From NCBI GenBank assembly GCA_016748015.1, contig JAAOMT010000571.1:227647-240518 (forward strand): a stretch of 12,872 bases of DNA. Reading direction: 5' to 3'. Of the stretch, positions 1 to 7,519 are shown in pieces (positions within the stretch are counted from its first letter, which is position 1; the number at the start of each line of letters is the position of its first letter). A program made the translations under genes and the position numbers. A model generated the notes under the pieces. That model worked only from the letters and a program-made list of their open reading frames with translations. It was not told the origin of the DNA and searched no databases. The DNA comes from Geosiphon pyriformis (lineage: Eukaryota; Glomeromycota; Glomeromycetes; Archaeosporales; Geosiphonaceae).

Positions 1-176
1 AATGATAGTTTCATTTAATAAATAATACAAGTAAGTTTCTTAATACTTTGGGTTGTGATAGTTCAGTTTTAAATATTCTTTTTCATTTCTTTTTGATTTT
101 AAAGGTTTCTTGGGATATTTAATTTGAAAGTATGATTTAAAGTGGAGTTTGTTGGATAAAATTGGATCTATTGCTT
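1..176. other. Unassigned AT-rich left flank
   Basis: No open frame, motif or RNA gene is recognisable here. The stretch may be more of repeat B, because the right copy of B is cut by the window end and cannot show how far the repeat extends. I looked for the integrase sequence that should resume if B were a short insertion ending near 177 (the counterpart of about 2440-2497) and did not find it. Confidence 0.5.
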
Positions 177-230
177 GATAAGTTATGATTTTTATTACTT
201 GATTGATTCTTTCCCAATATTAAAACTACT

Positions 231-240
231 GTATATATAC
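231..240 (-). promoter_or_regulatory. TATA-like box in left repeat B
   Basis: GTATATATAC is a perfect palindrome, so strand is taken from the B orientation (TGTTACGG end upstream). It lies about 47 bp downstream of the direct-repeat block, a plausible core promoter position in an LTR. It is conserved in the right copy. Function is inferred. Confidence 0.4.
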
Positions 241-286
241 ATGTTTGTAGTTCTACGAGAAAATACTTTCTTTTTGATATTTCAAC

Positions 287-378
287 CTGGTGCTTGCTGC
301 TATCACCAGTTGGTGTTGGCTGCTATTGTGAACTGGTGCTTGCCACTATCGCGAGATGGTGTTTGCTATTATGTTAAT
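287..378 (-). repeat. Four tandem 23-bp repeats in left repeat B
   Basis: Read on the plus strand, the units are 287-309, 310-332, 333-355 and 356-378. Each begins with (C/T/A)TGGTG followed by a TTG and a CTAT-like core. All four are exactly 23 bp. The first unit is an inverted repeat, CTGGTG with an 11-bp loop and CACCAG; the others keep it only partly. The array retains CpG sites (TCGCGA), unlike the surrounding retroelement remnants. Such arrays in U3 commonly bind transcription factors; subterminal transposase binding sites are the alternative. Confidence 0.85.
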
Positions 379-472
379 CATTACCTTTCTAAGATTATTA
401 CTGTGCTATATTATGATTGAATAGTTTGTATTATTTTTATGATTCTTTTTGCTAAATTCTTAAACCGTAACA

Positions 473-565
473 TCAGCAATGTTCTTTGAAAATTTTCTTC
501 TATTATTGGTTTTGTTGAATATGTTTTGACTTCTATTTCAACTGGTAATATTGCTGTTTTACTAT
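473..565 (-). pseudogene. Fragment of a second integrase copy (element A family)
   Basis: This 93-bp piece aligns without gaps to 2498-2590 inside element A, the integrase part just after the catalytic core. There are 10 differences, all transitions. On the minus strand it encodes a stretch containing VEIEVKTYSTKP. It is bounded by the A LTR at 566 and by repeat B at 472, so it is a relic of another family member interrupted on both sides. The rest of that copy is not visible next to the other A LTR at 10280, where at most about a dozen bases could match. Confidence 0.85.
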
Positions 566-1152
566 TGTTACAAATAATTATTTGGGGTTTCAAATCAAAT
601 AACAAACCCATAACTTGGTGCTCAATTAATATATTGATGTTGGCAATTTTTGAAGGTGTGGTTTCTGAAGGTTTTGGTTGAGTTTTTTGTATAATAGACA
701 AAGATTCAATTAATAGTTTTATCTATAGCTTCTCGAAACCACAGTTTCATCAATTTTTTTTTTAGCATAATGGCCAATAATTCTCCTGATAAGATATTCT
801 CAATTCCAAATGTCTACCCTTATTCTTAGATCCTTTACCAGTGCTATATTCTGACATCAGTACTTTTGTGTGTAATTCTTTTTAATCAAGTTAACAAAAC
901 AACAAAGAAAATAAAACAAGAAAAAAAAATAAGAAATAAGCCAAGGCAATTTACATGTTAGTATCCCATCAATAGCCATAATCAAGAGCTATTGTTCCAG
1001 TGTGGTTAAGTGTCAACAACTATCAACATAAAATGTTGATAGTGGAAAATGAATTGCAATGGTAAATAATTATTTATTAATATTTATGATGTAAAAAGTT
1101 GCTTAGATTAAAACTAAACTGAGAGGTCTGTCTTTTTTTTTTAATGCTATTA

Positions 1153-1162
1153 CTATATATAC
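1153..1162 (-). promoter_or_regulatory. TATA-like box, 3' LTR of A
   Basis: On the minus strand this reads GTATATATAG, about 190 bp into the LTR. The matching site in the 5' LTR is at 10098-10107. Surrounding sequence is well conserved between the two LTRs, unlike much of the repeat. The role as the retrotransposon promoter is inferred from position. Confidence 0.5.
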
Positions 1163-1187
1163 ATAATTGATGTTTTACAAGATCACT

Positions 1188-1290
1188 CACATTTCCAAAC
1201 AATGTGCTATAATTTCTTAAGCAATGCTCATATTGTTGAACAATGTGCCCTAATTTTCTAATATTGCTCCACATTGTTGAACAATGTGCT
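1188..1290. repeat. Reiterated palindromic motif in U3 of A
   Basis: Variants of ACATTGTTGAACAATGT recur about every 40 bp: a perfect 17-bp odd palindrome at 1271-1287, a near-perfect one around 1231-1246, and a looser one near 1188-1206. Each is followed by a GTGCT or GTGCC tail. The 5' LTR carries the equivalent array (about 10130-10224) with GAGCAATGTGC versions. Spacing and symmetry suggest binding sites for a dimeric factor upstream of the TATA box; small hairpins are the alternative. Confidence 0.6.
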
Positions 1291-1353
1291 CATGTGCTAA
1301 CTACTACTCTCCTATTAATCTATTATTTTCTATATCTGTTTTTATGAGTAACA

Positions 1354-1368
1354 TTATCTCCACCTTTT
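1354..1368 (-). promoter_or_regulatory. Polypurine tract of element A
   Basis: On the minus strand AAAAGGTGGAGATAA lies directly before the LTR start TGTTACT. A purine run at this place is the RNase H-resistant primer for plus-strand DNA synthesis. Two T residues interrupt it, either native or from decay. Confidence 0.7.
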
Positions 1369-1369
1369 A

Positions 1370-2040
1370 ATATTGAGCTTTATCAAAATTCTCATTTTGA
1401 ATTATGTTGAATACTTTTTTTTCCAGTAGCATTTGTTTTACTTTACTCTTTATTTCTTCAATTTGTAAATTATTCATTCTTTCCTATTGGTTAATGGTTA
1501 TTGTTTCTATATTAAAGTGTAACAATACTTCTGAGTAGTTTTAAAATATAGTGTGTAATCAATAAATGGTCCTGATGTGTAGTGTCAAGTTTGTTTTCTT
1601 TCCAATAATGTTTTTAATGTTCCAGACTATCTCTTGATTGAAAATTCTTTTGGATTTGTCAAGATATAACTTCCGAATATCTACTTTTTGTCCCAATTAA
1701 TAGTAGTAGTATAACATTGGAAGTTGGTTTATCTATTGGTTCCAATTTTCTTTTGTTAGTTCTTCTGTTGGAATAATAATAGTTATCTTTCCAAAAGTGT
1801 TCTTTACTTTCTCTACTATTTTATTTGACCAGTTTATTGATTGTTTCTGTGGTTGCTGGTATGGTGTACTTTTCCTTTTTTGTTTGATGTTTCAATAACA
1901 AATCATTTGGTTGTTGATAATAATTTTCATGTTTACTTGCTGTTAATCTAAAGCCTAAAACAATTATTGAGCTAAAATATGGATATGATCTAGTATTTTT
2001 ATTTTTCTTTGTTGCTTTTATCATGTATATTGTGTCTTTA
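1370..2040 (-). pseudogene. Unidentified coding remnant downstream of integrase
   Basis: I do not recognise a domain here. The minus strand still reads protein-like in pieces: 67 codons at 2024-1821, continuing after a TAA in the same frame through about 1700 and 1560 with few stops, then a 36-codon lysine- and glutamate-rich piece at 1477-1367 in another frame that overlaps the purine tract. Residues include a segment THQDHLLITH and another LTASKHENYYQQ. The length (over 200 codons) suggests either a long C-terminal extension of Pol or a separate third ORF. No signal peptide or membrane segment is evident, so an envelope-type protein is not supported. Function unknown. Confidence 0.5.
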
Positions 2041-2224
2041 TATACTCTTTTGGTTGTTCAATTTGATATGTTTGGTTCAATAATTATGGTTGGTTCCAGA
2101 TCTTATGGAATCTTATCTGGTTGGACTAGTATTTTTTGTACTTTTTATTGTAAAATCTTACTGGTAGATGGTGACACTATATGGTAATATGGTTTCAGTT
2201 AATCACTATATGCTGCTTTGGCTA
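2041..2224 (-). pseudogene. Pol C-terminal tail remnant
   Basis: Minus-strand sequence after the integrase C-terminal motif continues in broken frames with several stops and contains a segment NQTYQIEQPKEY. It is probably the end of Pol; I cannot place the original stop. Confidence 0.4.
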
Positions 2225-3393
2225 AAATTTTGTTGTTCTATCTTAATTTATAAGCTCCATTTTCTAGAATTTTTTCTATGTAAAATAGTCTGTTTCATTT
2301 GGGATCAAATTTTCCACTCCATTGTTTTTTTGCTTTGGTATAATGTAGAAGTACTTTGTCTCCAATCTTAAATTCGATTGGTTTATCTGGTAGTTGGTTA
2401 TTATGTCTTTTTTTTTGTTTTTTTTGTGACTTTTGGATGTTATTAGCTGCTTTTTACTATTTGTTTTCTAGTGTTTCCATTAAGTAATATGTTCTTTTCA
2501 GCAATGTTCTTTGAAAATTCTCTTTTGTTATTGGTTTTGTTGAATATGTTCTGACTTTTATCTCAACTGATAATGTTGTTGTTTTACTGTATACTAATTC
2601 AAATAATGTTGCTTATGTAGTGTCTTGCTTTATTGTTCTGTAAGCAAATAATACTGATGGTATAAACAAATCTCATTCGTCCTGGTTTTCTTGGCTGATC
2701 TTGGCTATTGCTTTACACAGTGTTCTGTTGAACCTTTCAACTAATCCATTTGTTTGTGAATGGTATGATAATGATAATGGTCTTTTTATCGCAAAATTTT
2801 TGACTTAATTCTGTCAATGTTCTATTCACAAAGTAAGTTCCTTGATCTAATAGTAGTTTTTTTGGACATCTGTATCAATAGATCAAATCTTAATGAATGA
2901 ATTTGGCAACAGATTCTGCATCTGCTCTTTGAATGGCTTTTGCTTCTGGTCATTTTGTGAGATAATCTATGACTACTGCAATATATCTGTTGCCTCTACT
3001 GGTAATTGTTAATGGTCTGACTAAGTCAATTCTGATATGATTGAATAGTTGTTCTACTTTAATTGGTCTCAATAATTCACTGGGTTTTGTTCCACTTCTT
3101 CTTTGACAAGCATTACAATTTTGAACATATTGGATAATATTCAGATATATTGATGGCCAATAGTATCTTTTTTTGATTCTTTCCATGGTTGCTTCTTTGT
3201 GAAAATGTCCTATTGTTGAATCTGAGTGCATATTGAACAATATTGTCTCTTTCTCTGGTTCTGTAATTACTCTGGTTGGTTGATCTGGATTTCTTTTGTT
3301 CTTTTGGTAAAGTATATTGTAATGATTAATAAAATATTTTGATTGTTGTTTTATGTTATTTTGTTCTTTCTGAGATAATTTCTCCTTGAACAA
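2225..3393 (-). pseudogene. Integrase of element A, broken
   Basis: Integrase joins the cDNA to the host chromosome. The first 147 codons (3393-2950) hold the zinc-binding HHCC domain: His56, His63, Cys93 and Cys96, with YYWP between. Next comes the core: catalytic Asp in RIDLVRPL (codon 3027-3025), a second Asp in LLLDQGTYF (2847-2845) and the Glu in NGLVERF (2738-2736). Asp to Glu is 36 codons plus one base, so the D35E spacing survives but a frameshift lies between. Further on, VLLYYTKAKKQWSGKFDP and WNRLFYI resemble the GPY/F module of Ty3-type integrases (about 2395-2225). Stops follow DYLTK at 2950 and at other points. No chromodomain is visible. Confidence 0.92.
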
Positions 3394-3549
3394 TTAGGTA
3401 TTTATATAATATTGAAGTTGTTGGTATTTTTGTATATTCATCTTTTTGTTATATTTTTGGGTTTGAAATGTTTTTAGATTTGTCTCATTTATGACAAACT
3501 GTTGGCATTTCCATTTTTTTTTTCTTTTTTGTAATGTAGTGTATAATTA
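3394..3549 (-). pseudogene. RNase H to integrase connector
   Basis: Low-complexity Lys/Ser/Asn-rich minus-strand reading with at least two stops joins the RNase H domain to the integrase zinc domain. It contains a PTVCHK segment. No separate domain is recognisable. Confidence 0.5.
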
Positions 3550-3945
3550 AATGATGAAAGTTTTATTTTCCATCTGGTATGGTAATCATCTCCAAATTTT
3601 TGCTTTTGAATTGAAATTAATTCTTTATGATCAGTATATATGTCAAATTTTTGGCTCAAGTATTTTTTCCATTTTTTGACTGCCTAATAAATAGCTAAGT
3701 GTTCTAGCACTGGAGTTTTATAATTTTTTTTGGCTGGACTTAAGCTTCTGCTGGTGTAAGCTATTGGGTGTTTTTGTCCATCTGGTCTTTTTTGAGATAG
3801 TACTGCTCCTAATGCTTGACCAGATGCATCTGTTGTAATTATAAATGGCTTGCTATGATCCAAATAGATCAGTATTGGAACTTGAATAAGCTTTCTTCTT
3901 AATGTATTAAAAGCTTCTTGCTGAGTTTTTGTTCATTCATATCTG
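3550..3945 (-). pseudogene. RNase H of element A, broken
   Basis: RNase H removes the RNA strand of the RNA-DNA hybrid during reverse transcription. After the RT thumb the minus strand reads TKTQQEAFNTLRRKL, then TTDASGQALGAVLSQ with the catalytic Asp codon at 3830-3828, then HPIAYTSRSLSPAKKNY, and YTDHKEL near 3638-3618, all typical of Ty3/gypsy RNase H. A stop replaces the Trp usual just before TKTQQEAF (about 3932), and a TAG interrupts LAIY-AVKKWKKYL where related proteins have Trp. Both fit G-to-A change of TGG. Confidence 0.92.
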
Positions 3946-3965
3946 GTGTTCTTTGTTTGGAGCTG

Positions 3966-4745
3966 GTGTAATGGCTGAGCCAGTTTGGAAAAGTCTTTGA
4001 TAAAATGATAGTAGTAACCTGCAAATCCTAAGAATGCTTGTAGTTCCATCAAGTTGGTAGGTATTGAAAAGTTCTTAACTATCTTAATTTTGTCTAGATC
4101 CATTTTTATTCTGCCTTTGCTTATAACATATTCCAAAAACTTGAGTTCAGTTTTTTCAAAGAAACATTTGGTTGCATTTAATTTTAATTCAGCTCTTCTT
4201 AGTTTTTCAAATACTTGTTGAAGATAGTATAAATGATCATCAAATATTTTAGAGAACATGTTAGTGTCATCCAGATATATAACTACTGATTTTCATAATA
4301 ATCCAGTATAAACAATTTTCATAAGTTATTGAAATATGGCAAAAACATTCATTAAGCCAAATGACATAACTTCAAATTCAAAATTCTCTTCTCATGTTGT
4401 AAAAGCTGTTATTTTTATCTTTTAGTTTCATGGCTACTTGCCAGTAACTACTGTCTAAATCTAAAGTTAAAAACCATTTTTTTCTTCCAAAAGTATCAAA
4501 CAGCTCTTGAATTTTTGGTGTTAGATAGCTATCTTCTTTGGTTACTTCATTCAGTTTCTGATAATCCACACAAAAGCAGATTTTTCCATTTTTCTTTTAG
4601 ACTAGTACTATTGGTAATGACCATGGACTCATTGATGACTGAATTAGCTCATTATTAAGCATCTGATTGATTTCTTAACAAATAATCTCATGGCTGGCTG
4701 GTGGTACTCTGTATGTTCTTTGTTTGATTGGCATTGCATCTCTAG
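3966..4745 (-). pseudogene. Reverse transcriptase of element A, broken
   Basis: This is the RNA-dependent DNA polymerase. The minus strand reads, in order: RTYRVPPASHEII, ELIQSSMSPWSLPIVLV, KKNGKICFCVDYQKLNEVT, and KKWFLTLDLDSSYWQVAM with the first catalytic Asp at codon 4461-4459. Then VVIYLDDTNMFS gives the YLDD box at 4277-4266, and FLGFAGYYYHFIKDFSKLAQPLHQL forms the thumb. Stops occur within the early motifs (before EINQML and before KKNGK), and the frame changes after NMRREF (about 4378) and again before the YLDD box. All metal-binding Asp residues of the active site remain, so loss of function came from frame damage. Confidence 0.95.
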
Positions 4746-5230
4746 TCTTAATCTAATGCTGGATTATATTAGTTCTACCAAATTCATTTTTGCTGGCAAA
4801 AATGTTATTGAAGTTGTTGAGTAATATTTTAAGCTACATATATTATAGTGGGTTTAGATTTTCCAAGTTCATTTGTTCCAATTGTTTTGGTTGGAGCAGA
4901 TAATATTTTTCTTATCCATAGATTGTTTGTGATGTGATATCCACATATCTGCACAGTTGTAAAAAGTCTGAAATGGGGTTTGGTAATTGTTCTTCAACTT
5001 CTATGCTTAAATATCCAATGGTAATTTTTTTTGGTATTTTGATGACATTTTTTATGTTGTTGTAAATGGGAATTTTAATGTGGTTGTAGTTTTTGGCTGG
5101 TATGTGTAGATTGATTAATCCAATTTTTTTTAATTCATAAAGTGTTGCTTCAGCCTCAAAAATTTGAACCTGATCCTTTATTTTTCTCTCTATAGTTACC
5201 ATGTATTGGTTATATGATTGAATGGAAATT
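4746..5230 (-). pseudogene. Pre-RT Pol domain of element A
   Basis: The 96-codon open piece 5202-4912 reads as a beta-rich domain with KIPIYNNIKNVIKIPKK and TIGYL. That matches the short domain often found just before RT in gypsy-type Pol, where a valine- and glycine-rich strand pair precedes the polymerase. Beyond a stop at 4912 the reading continues with LLQPKQLEQMN and NNFNNIFASKNEFGRT, the usual lead-in to RT. No catalytic residues are evident. Its position directly after the dUTPase-like domain makes it the join between that domain and RT. Confidence 0.7.
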
Positions 5231-5283
5231 GGTTAATGGGTAGAGATAATTTCTCTCTTGTTAACAATTTCTTTCTCTGCCAT

Positions 5284-5696
5284 ATTAACTGGTATATCTA
5301 TTCTACTCATAGATTTGAACCCTTGTATTTCTTTAGCTGTAATCCCTAATTTCTTTCTGTTTTCTACTAATATTAATTGAGCTATTTTAACTAAAGACAG
5401 GAATATTGCCTGTGCTATCTTTTTGTTTGGCTTTATGATGTAGGCTTTTTCTGAGTCATTTTGTAGCATTGTAATAATATTTTTTACATATCCTGCATTA
5501 ATTATTCCTTCCTTGATGTTGATTCCTTTTTTCACTAAACTACTCCTAATGCTTATTGGACTATTGTTGTTGTTGAGATTTCTAGTGCTATTTTGAGATC
5601 AATACAAGTGTGTAAATGTGGTTCCAATTTAATAGCATCTTTTCCTGAATATCTCAGATCAAACCCAGCATCTGTATTATGTGCCTATTCTGGCAT
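5284..5696 (-). pseudogene. dUTPase-like domain inside Pol of element A
   Basis: Trimeric dUTPases hydrolyse dUTP to dUMP and keep uracil out of DNA. On the minus strand an ATG at 5696 is followed, after a stop, by NTDAGFDLRY (motif 1, Asp-Ala-Gly-Phe-Asp at 5675-5658), then IDLKIALEI. Motif 2 is ruined by two stops just before the Met of a 100-codon open piece (5535-5233). That piece holds motif 3 as GIINAGYV (5508-5488), motif 4 as KIAQAIF (5421-5401) and motif 5 as GFKSMSR (5322-5302). The family has Asp where motif 3 here has Asn, and GFGSTG-type glycine-rich sequence where motif 5 here has GFKSMS. The domain order and spacing fit the family well; the copy is certainly inactive. It lies between protease and RT. 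Confidence 0.85.
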
Positions 5697-6734
5697 AATA
5701 CCTTCATTGTTATCATTAAACTATTTCAATTCCTGTTTTTTGGTAAGATTAAGAGAGCAATATATTGTTTTGGGTTTGAATCTGAGTATGAATTACAATC
5801 ATTGCTATTGCCAATTTAAACAGAGCTGGAACTATTGTTATCATTGTCGTTATTGTCAGAGTTTAAATTGGGATTGAAAGTTGATTCCAATTCTAATGTG
5901 CAGCTGCTTATTGGTTCTTCTTTTTCTAGGATTGTGTAAATCATGCATAGTGGTAGATTGTAAATGAGATCACAATCATCACAATATTCAAAATCACTGG
6001 GAATTAAACAATGTTGGTATAGTTTGGTATTCAATTCTTCTAGCCATTGTTTTTGTTTCTCTTTTGTTGGTGCTAGGTTTTGATAGTGCTTGTGAAATTC
6101 CTCTGGGCCTGCTTCAATGTTAAAGAAAATGTTAGGATTTGGAATGAGAACCATTTTCACTGGTTTTGGTGGGTTGTTTTAATTTCTAAAATCTCACTAG
6201 ATATGGCTTCTTTAACTTTGGCATTCTCTATTCTCCAGATCTTGTTTTCATCATATAGATAACTATTTAAATAAGTTATTGCTTAGTGCTAAACTATAGT
6301 AATGGAAGTGCCATGACTGACTCAATTACTTATGAGGATTGTGTACTGGCACGAAATGTCACATGTTCCTCTTTGACCAAGAATGTCATTCCATATTTTT
6401 TTATCGAGTAATCATTCACTACAAATGAGACATAGTTTATTGTCCTATTTTCCCTGTTTCTTTGGATAGCCATAGCATTTTCTATGGCATGGCTTGCAAT
6501 AATAGTGAGTTTTTGTCCAATAGTCTTCATCAGATGCTATCCAAGCTCCTATGGAGGAAAGTTTCTTTTATTGGTTCACATGAGTACTCTCTTTTCCAGC
6601 CACTAGTTATTTCCTCTGTATTAGTGTCTTCTTCTGGTGTGTCTTCTTCCTTTCTTTTCCCTTTGTTGTCCCAAAAGAGTACTGGTAATAACTCATTGTG
6701 TTTGGTATTGGCCCAGAAAACTTGGTAAGTTTTT
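5697..6734 (-). pseudogene. Protease to dUTPase linker of Pol, acidic
   Basis: The minus strand reads as a long linker without a known catalytic domain. After the protease comes YQVFWANTKHNELLPVLFWD and a Glu/Asp/Thr-rich run (about 6720-6600). A 66-codon open piece follows at 6530-6330. A 114-codon piece at 6160-5816 contains EEFHKHYQNLAPTKEKQ, paired cysteines in FEYCDDCDLIYN and a terminal Asp/Asn/Ser tract. The CxxC pair could bind metal but has no visible partner pair nearby. The layout looks like a species-specific spacer between protease and dUTPase. Confidence 0.65.
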
Positions 6735-7399
6735 CAAGTAGGTTTCTTTTCTTTTTTTTCTAATTTAATAAGTGGTCTGTTATTTGTAGTGGTCTTGAAA
6801 TAATCACAAGTGGCTGGTATGCATGTGTGGTAATCATTTTGGCTGAACTGCAGCTCTTGGGTGTTCCAGTTAAATATGGTATTGGTTTTAGACAGCCAGT
6901 CATTTCCAACAAGAGCTTGGTACTGAGTAGCTTTTATCACAAGAACTTTGATGGATATGATGATGTCATTGATTTTAATAGATAATTTGTCTATTTTGCC
7001 AATTGAAGTTTTGGTTACTCTATTGGTTGTTATGATTCTGGTGCTAGTAGTACAATCAACTCAATGACCTAATTGGTTCATGAGTTGTCATGTAATGATG
7101 CTGCCTATTAAACCACTCTTTAGAATCAGTTTTATGATCTGACCATTGACTTTAGCATTAGTGTACATGGCAGTAATGAGTTTTTCTTTGAGTGCAACTT
7201 CACTAAACAATGGTGTTTGTAATGGTTCTTTGAATTCAAATGAGAAAATTGCTGCTAATGATTTGTTATTGGTTATGATGGCTGAAAGTATGTTGCTAGT
7301 AAGTAATTTGTTTTGGTTGAATTCCCGGTTGTTGGATGAGACATCTTCTGGGGTAATCAAGAGACTTAAGTAATGTTGGGAGTTTGGGTTTTAGGCATG
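6735..7399 (-). pseudogene. Aspartic protease of element A, broken
   Basis: Retropepsin releases mature Gag and Pol proteins. The open piece 7360-7088 includes AKVNGQIIKLILKSGLIGSIIT, the flap-side strand and active-site loop of the family, with Lys81 where the catalytic Asp of D-S/T-G should be. Two in-frame TGA stops follow, in IT-stop-QLMNQLGH-stop-VDC, at places where arginine CGA codons would be natural. Then come TTSTRIITTNRVTKTSIGKIDKL and a 68-codon piece (6940-6734) with QYQALVGNDWLSKTN and WNTQELQFSQND, typical of the C-terminal half of these proteases. The upstream reading continues open to about 7399 without a clear start, consistent with expression as part of Gag-Pol. Confidence 0.88.
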
Positions 7400-7519
7400 T
7401 CTAGTCTCCAAATTCTGAGAGCGAATTCTTGATTGTTAAGTAGAAGAGCTGCAAATTGGTTGATGGACAACCATTGCTGATCTCCAGTTTTGTTGTGTTA
7501 TTCTCAGCCTTTGTGTTCT

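Larger units (their letters stand above)
177..472 (-). repeat. Repeat B, left copy (LTR-like, inverted relative to the right copy)
   Basis: This stretch is the reverse complement of 12577-12872, gapless over 296 bp with two differences by my hand alignment, both transitions. Read on the minus strand it begins TGTTACGG at 472, carries four 23-bp direct repeats, and then a GTATATATAC box at 231-240. A TG start, U3-type direct repeats and a downstream TATA box are what one expects of the U3 part of an LTR. Its inner end abuts retroelement integrase sequence (473-565), so B appears to have inserted into an older element. The open frames read through it are unlike any protein I know and are probably chance. 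The outer end cannot be fixed. A long terminal inverted repeat of a DNA transposon is the alternative, but I see no transposase. Confidence 0.85.
566..1353 (-). repeat. 3' LTR of element A
   Basis: This 788-bp repeat is direct to 9515-10279. On the minus strand it starts at 1353 with TGTTACTCAT just after a purine tract. It ends at 566 with TAACA. It contains a TATA box (1153-1162), palindromic repeats in the upstream U3 part and an A-rich tract on the plus strand around 892-945. Over the first 320 bp from the 566 end I count 56 substitutions against the other LTR, all transitions, plus one single-base gap. Confidence 0.93.

Noticed and set aside
175-420. 81-codon plus-strand open frame, mirrored at 12850-12629
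   Set aside because: It appears twice only because repeat B is inverted. It runs through the 23-bp tandem array and the TATA-like box and has no recognisable domain.
1131-1300. CRISPR-like or satellite array near the spaced AATGTGCT repeats
   Set aside because: Repeats are short, degenerate and palindromic with no uniform spacers, and they recur at the same place in the other LTR, so they belong to the LTR.
566-1353. LTRs taken as two copies of an unrelated interspersed repeat
   Set aside because: They are in direct orientation, have TG/CA-type ends, and are bordered inside by a primer-binding-like site and a purine tract on the expected sides of a gag-pol interior.
5816-6160. CxxC pair in the linker read as a zinc finger
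   Set aside because: Only one CxxC pair is present with no second metal-binding pair close by, so a zinc finger cannot be supported.
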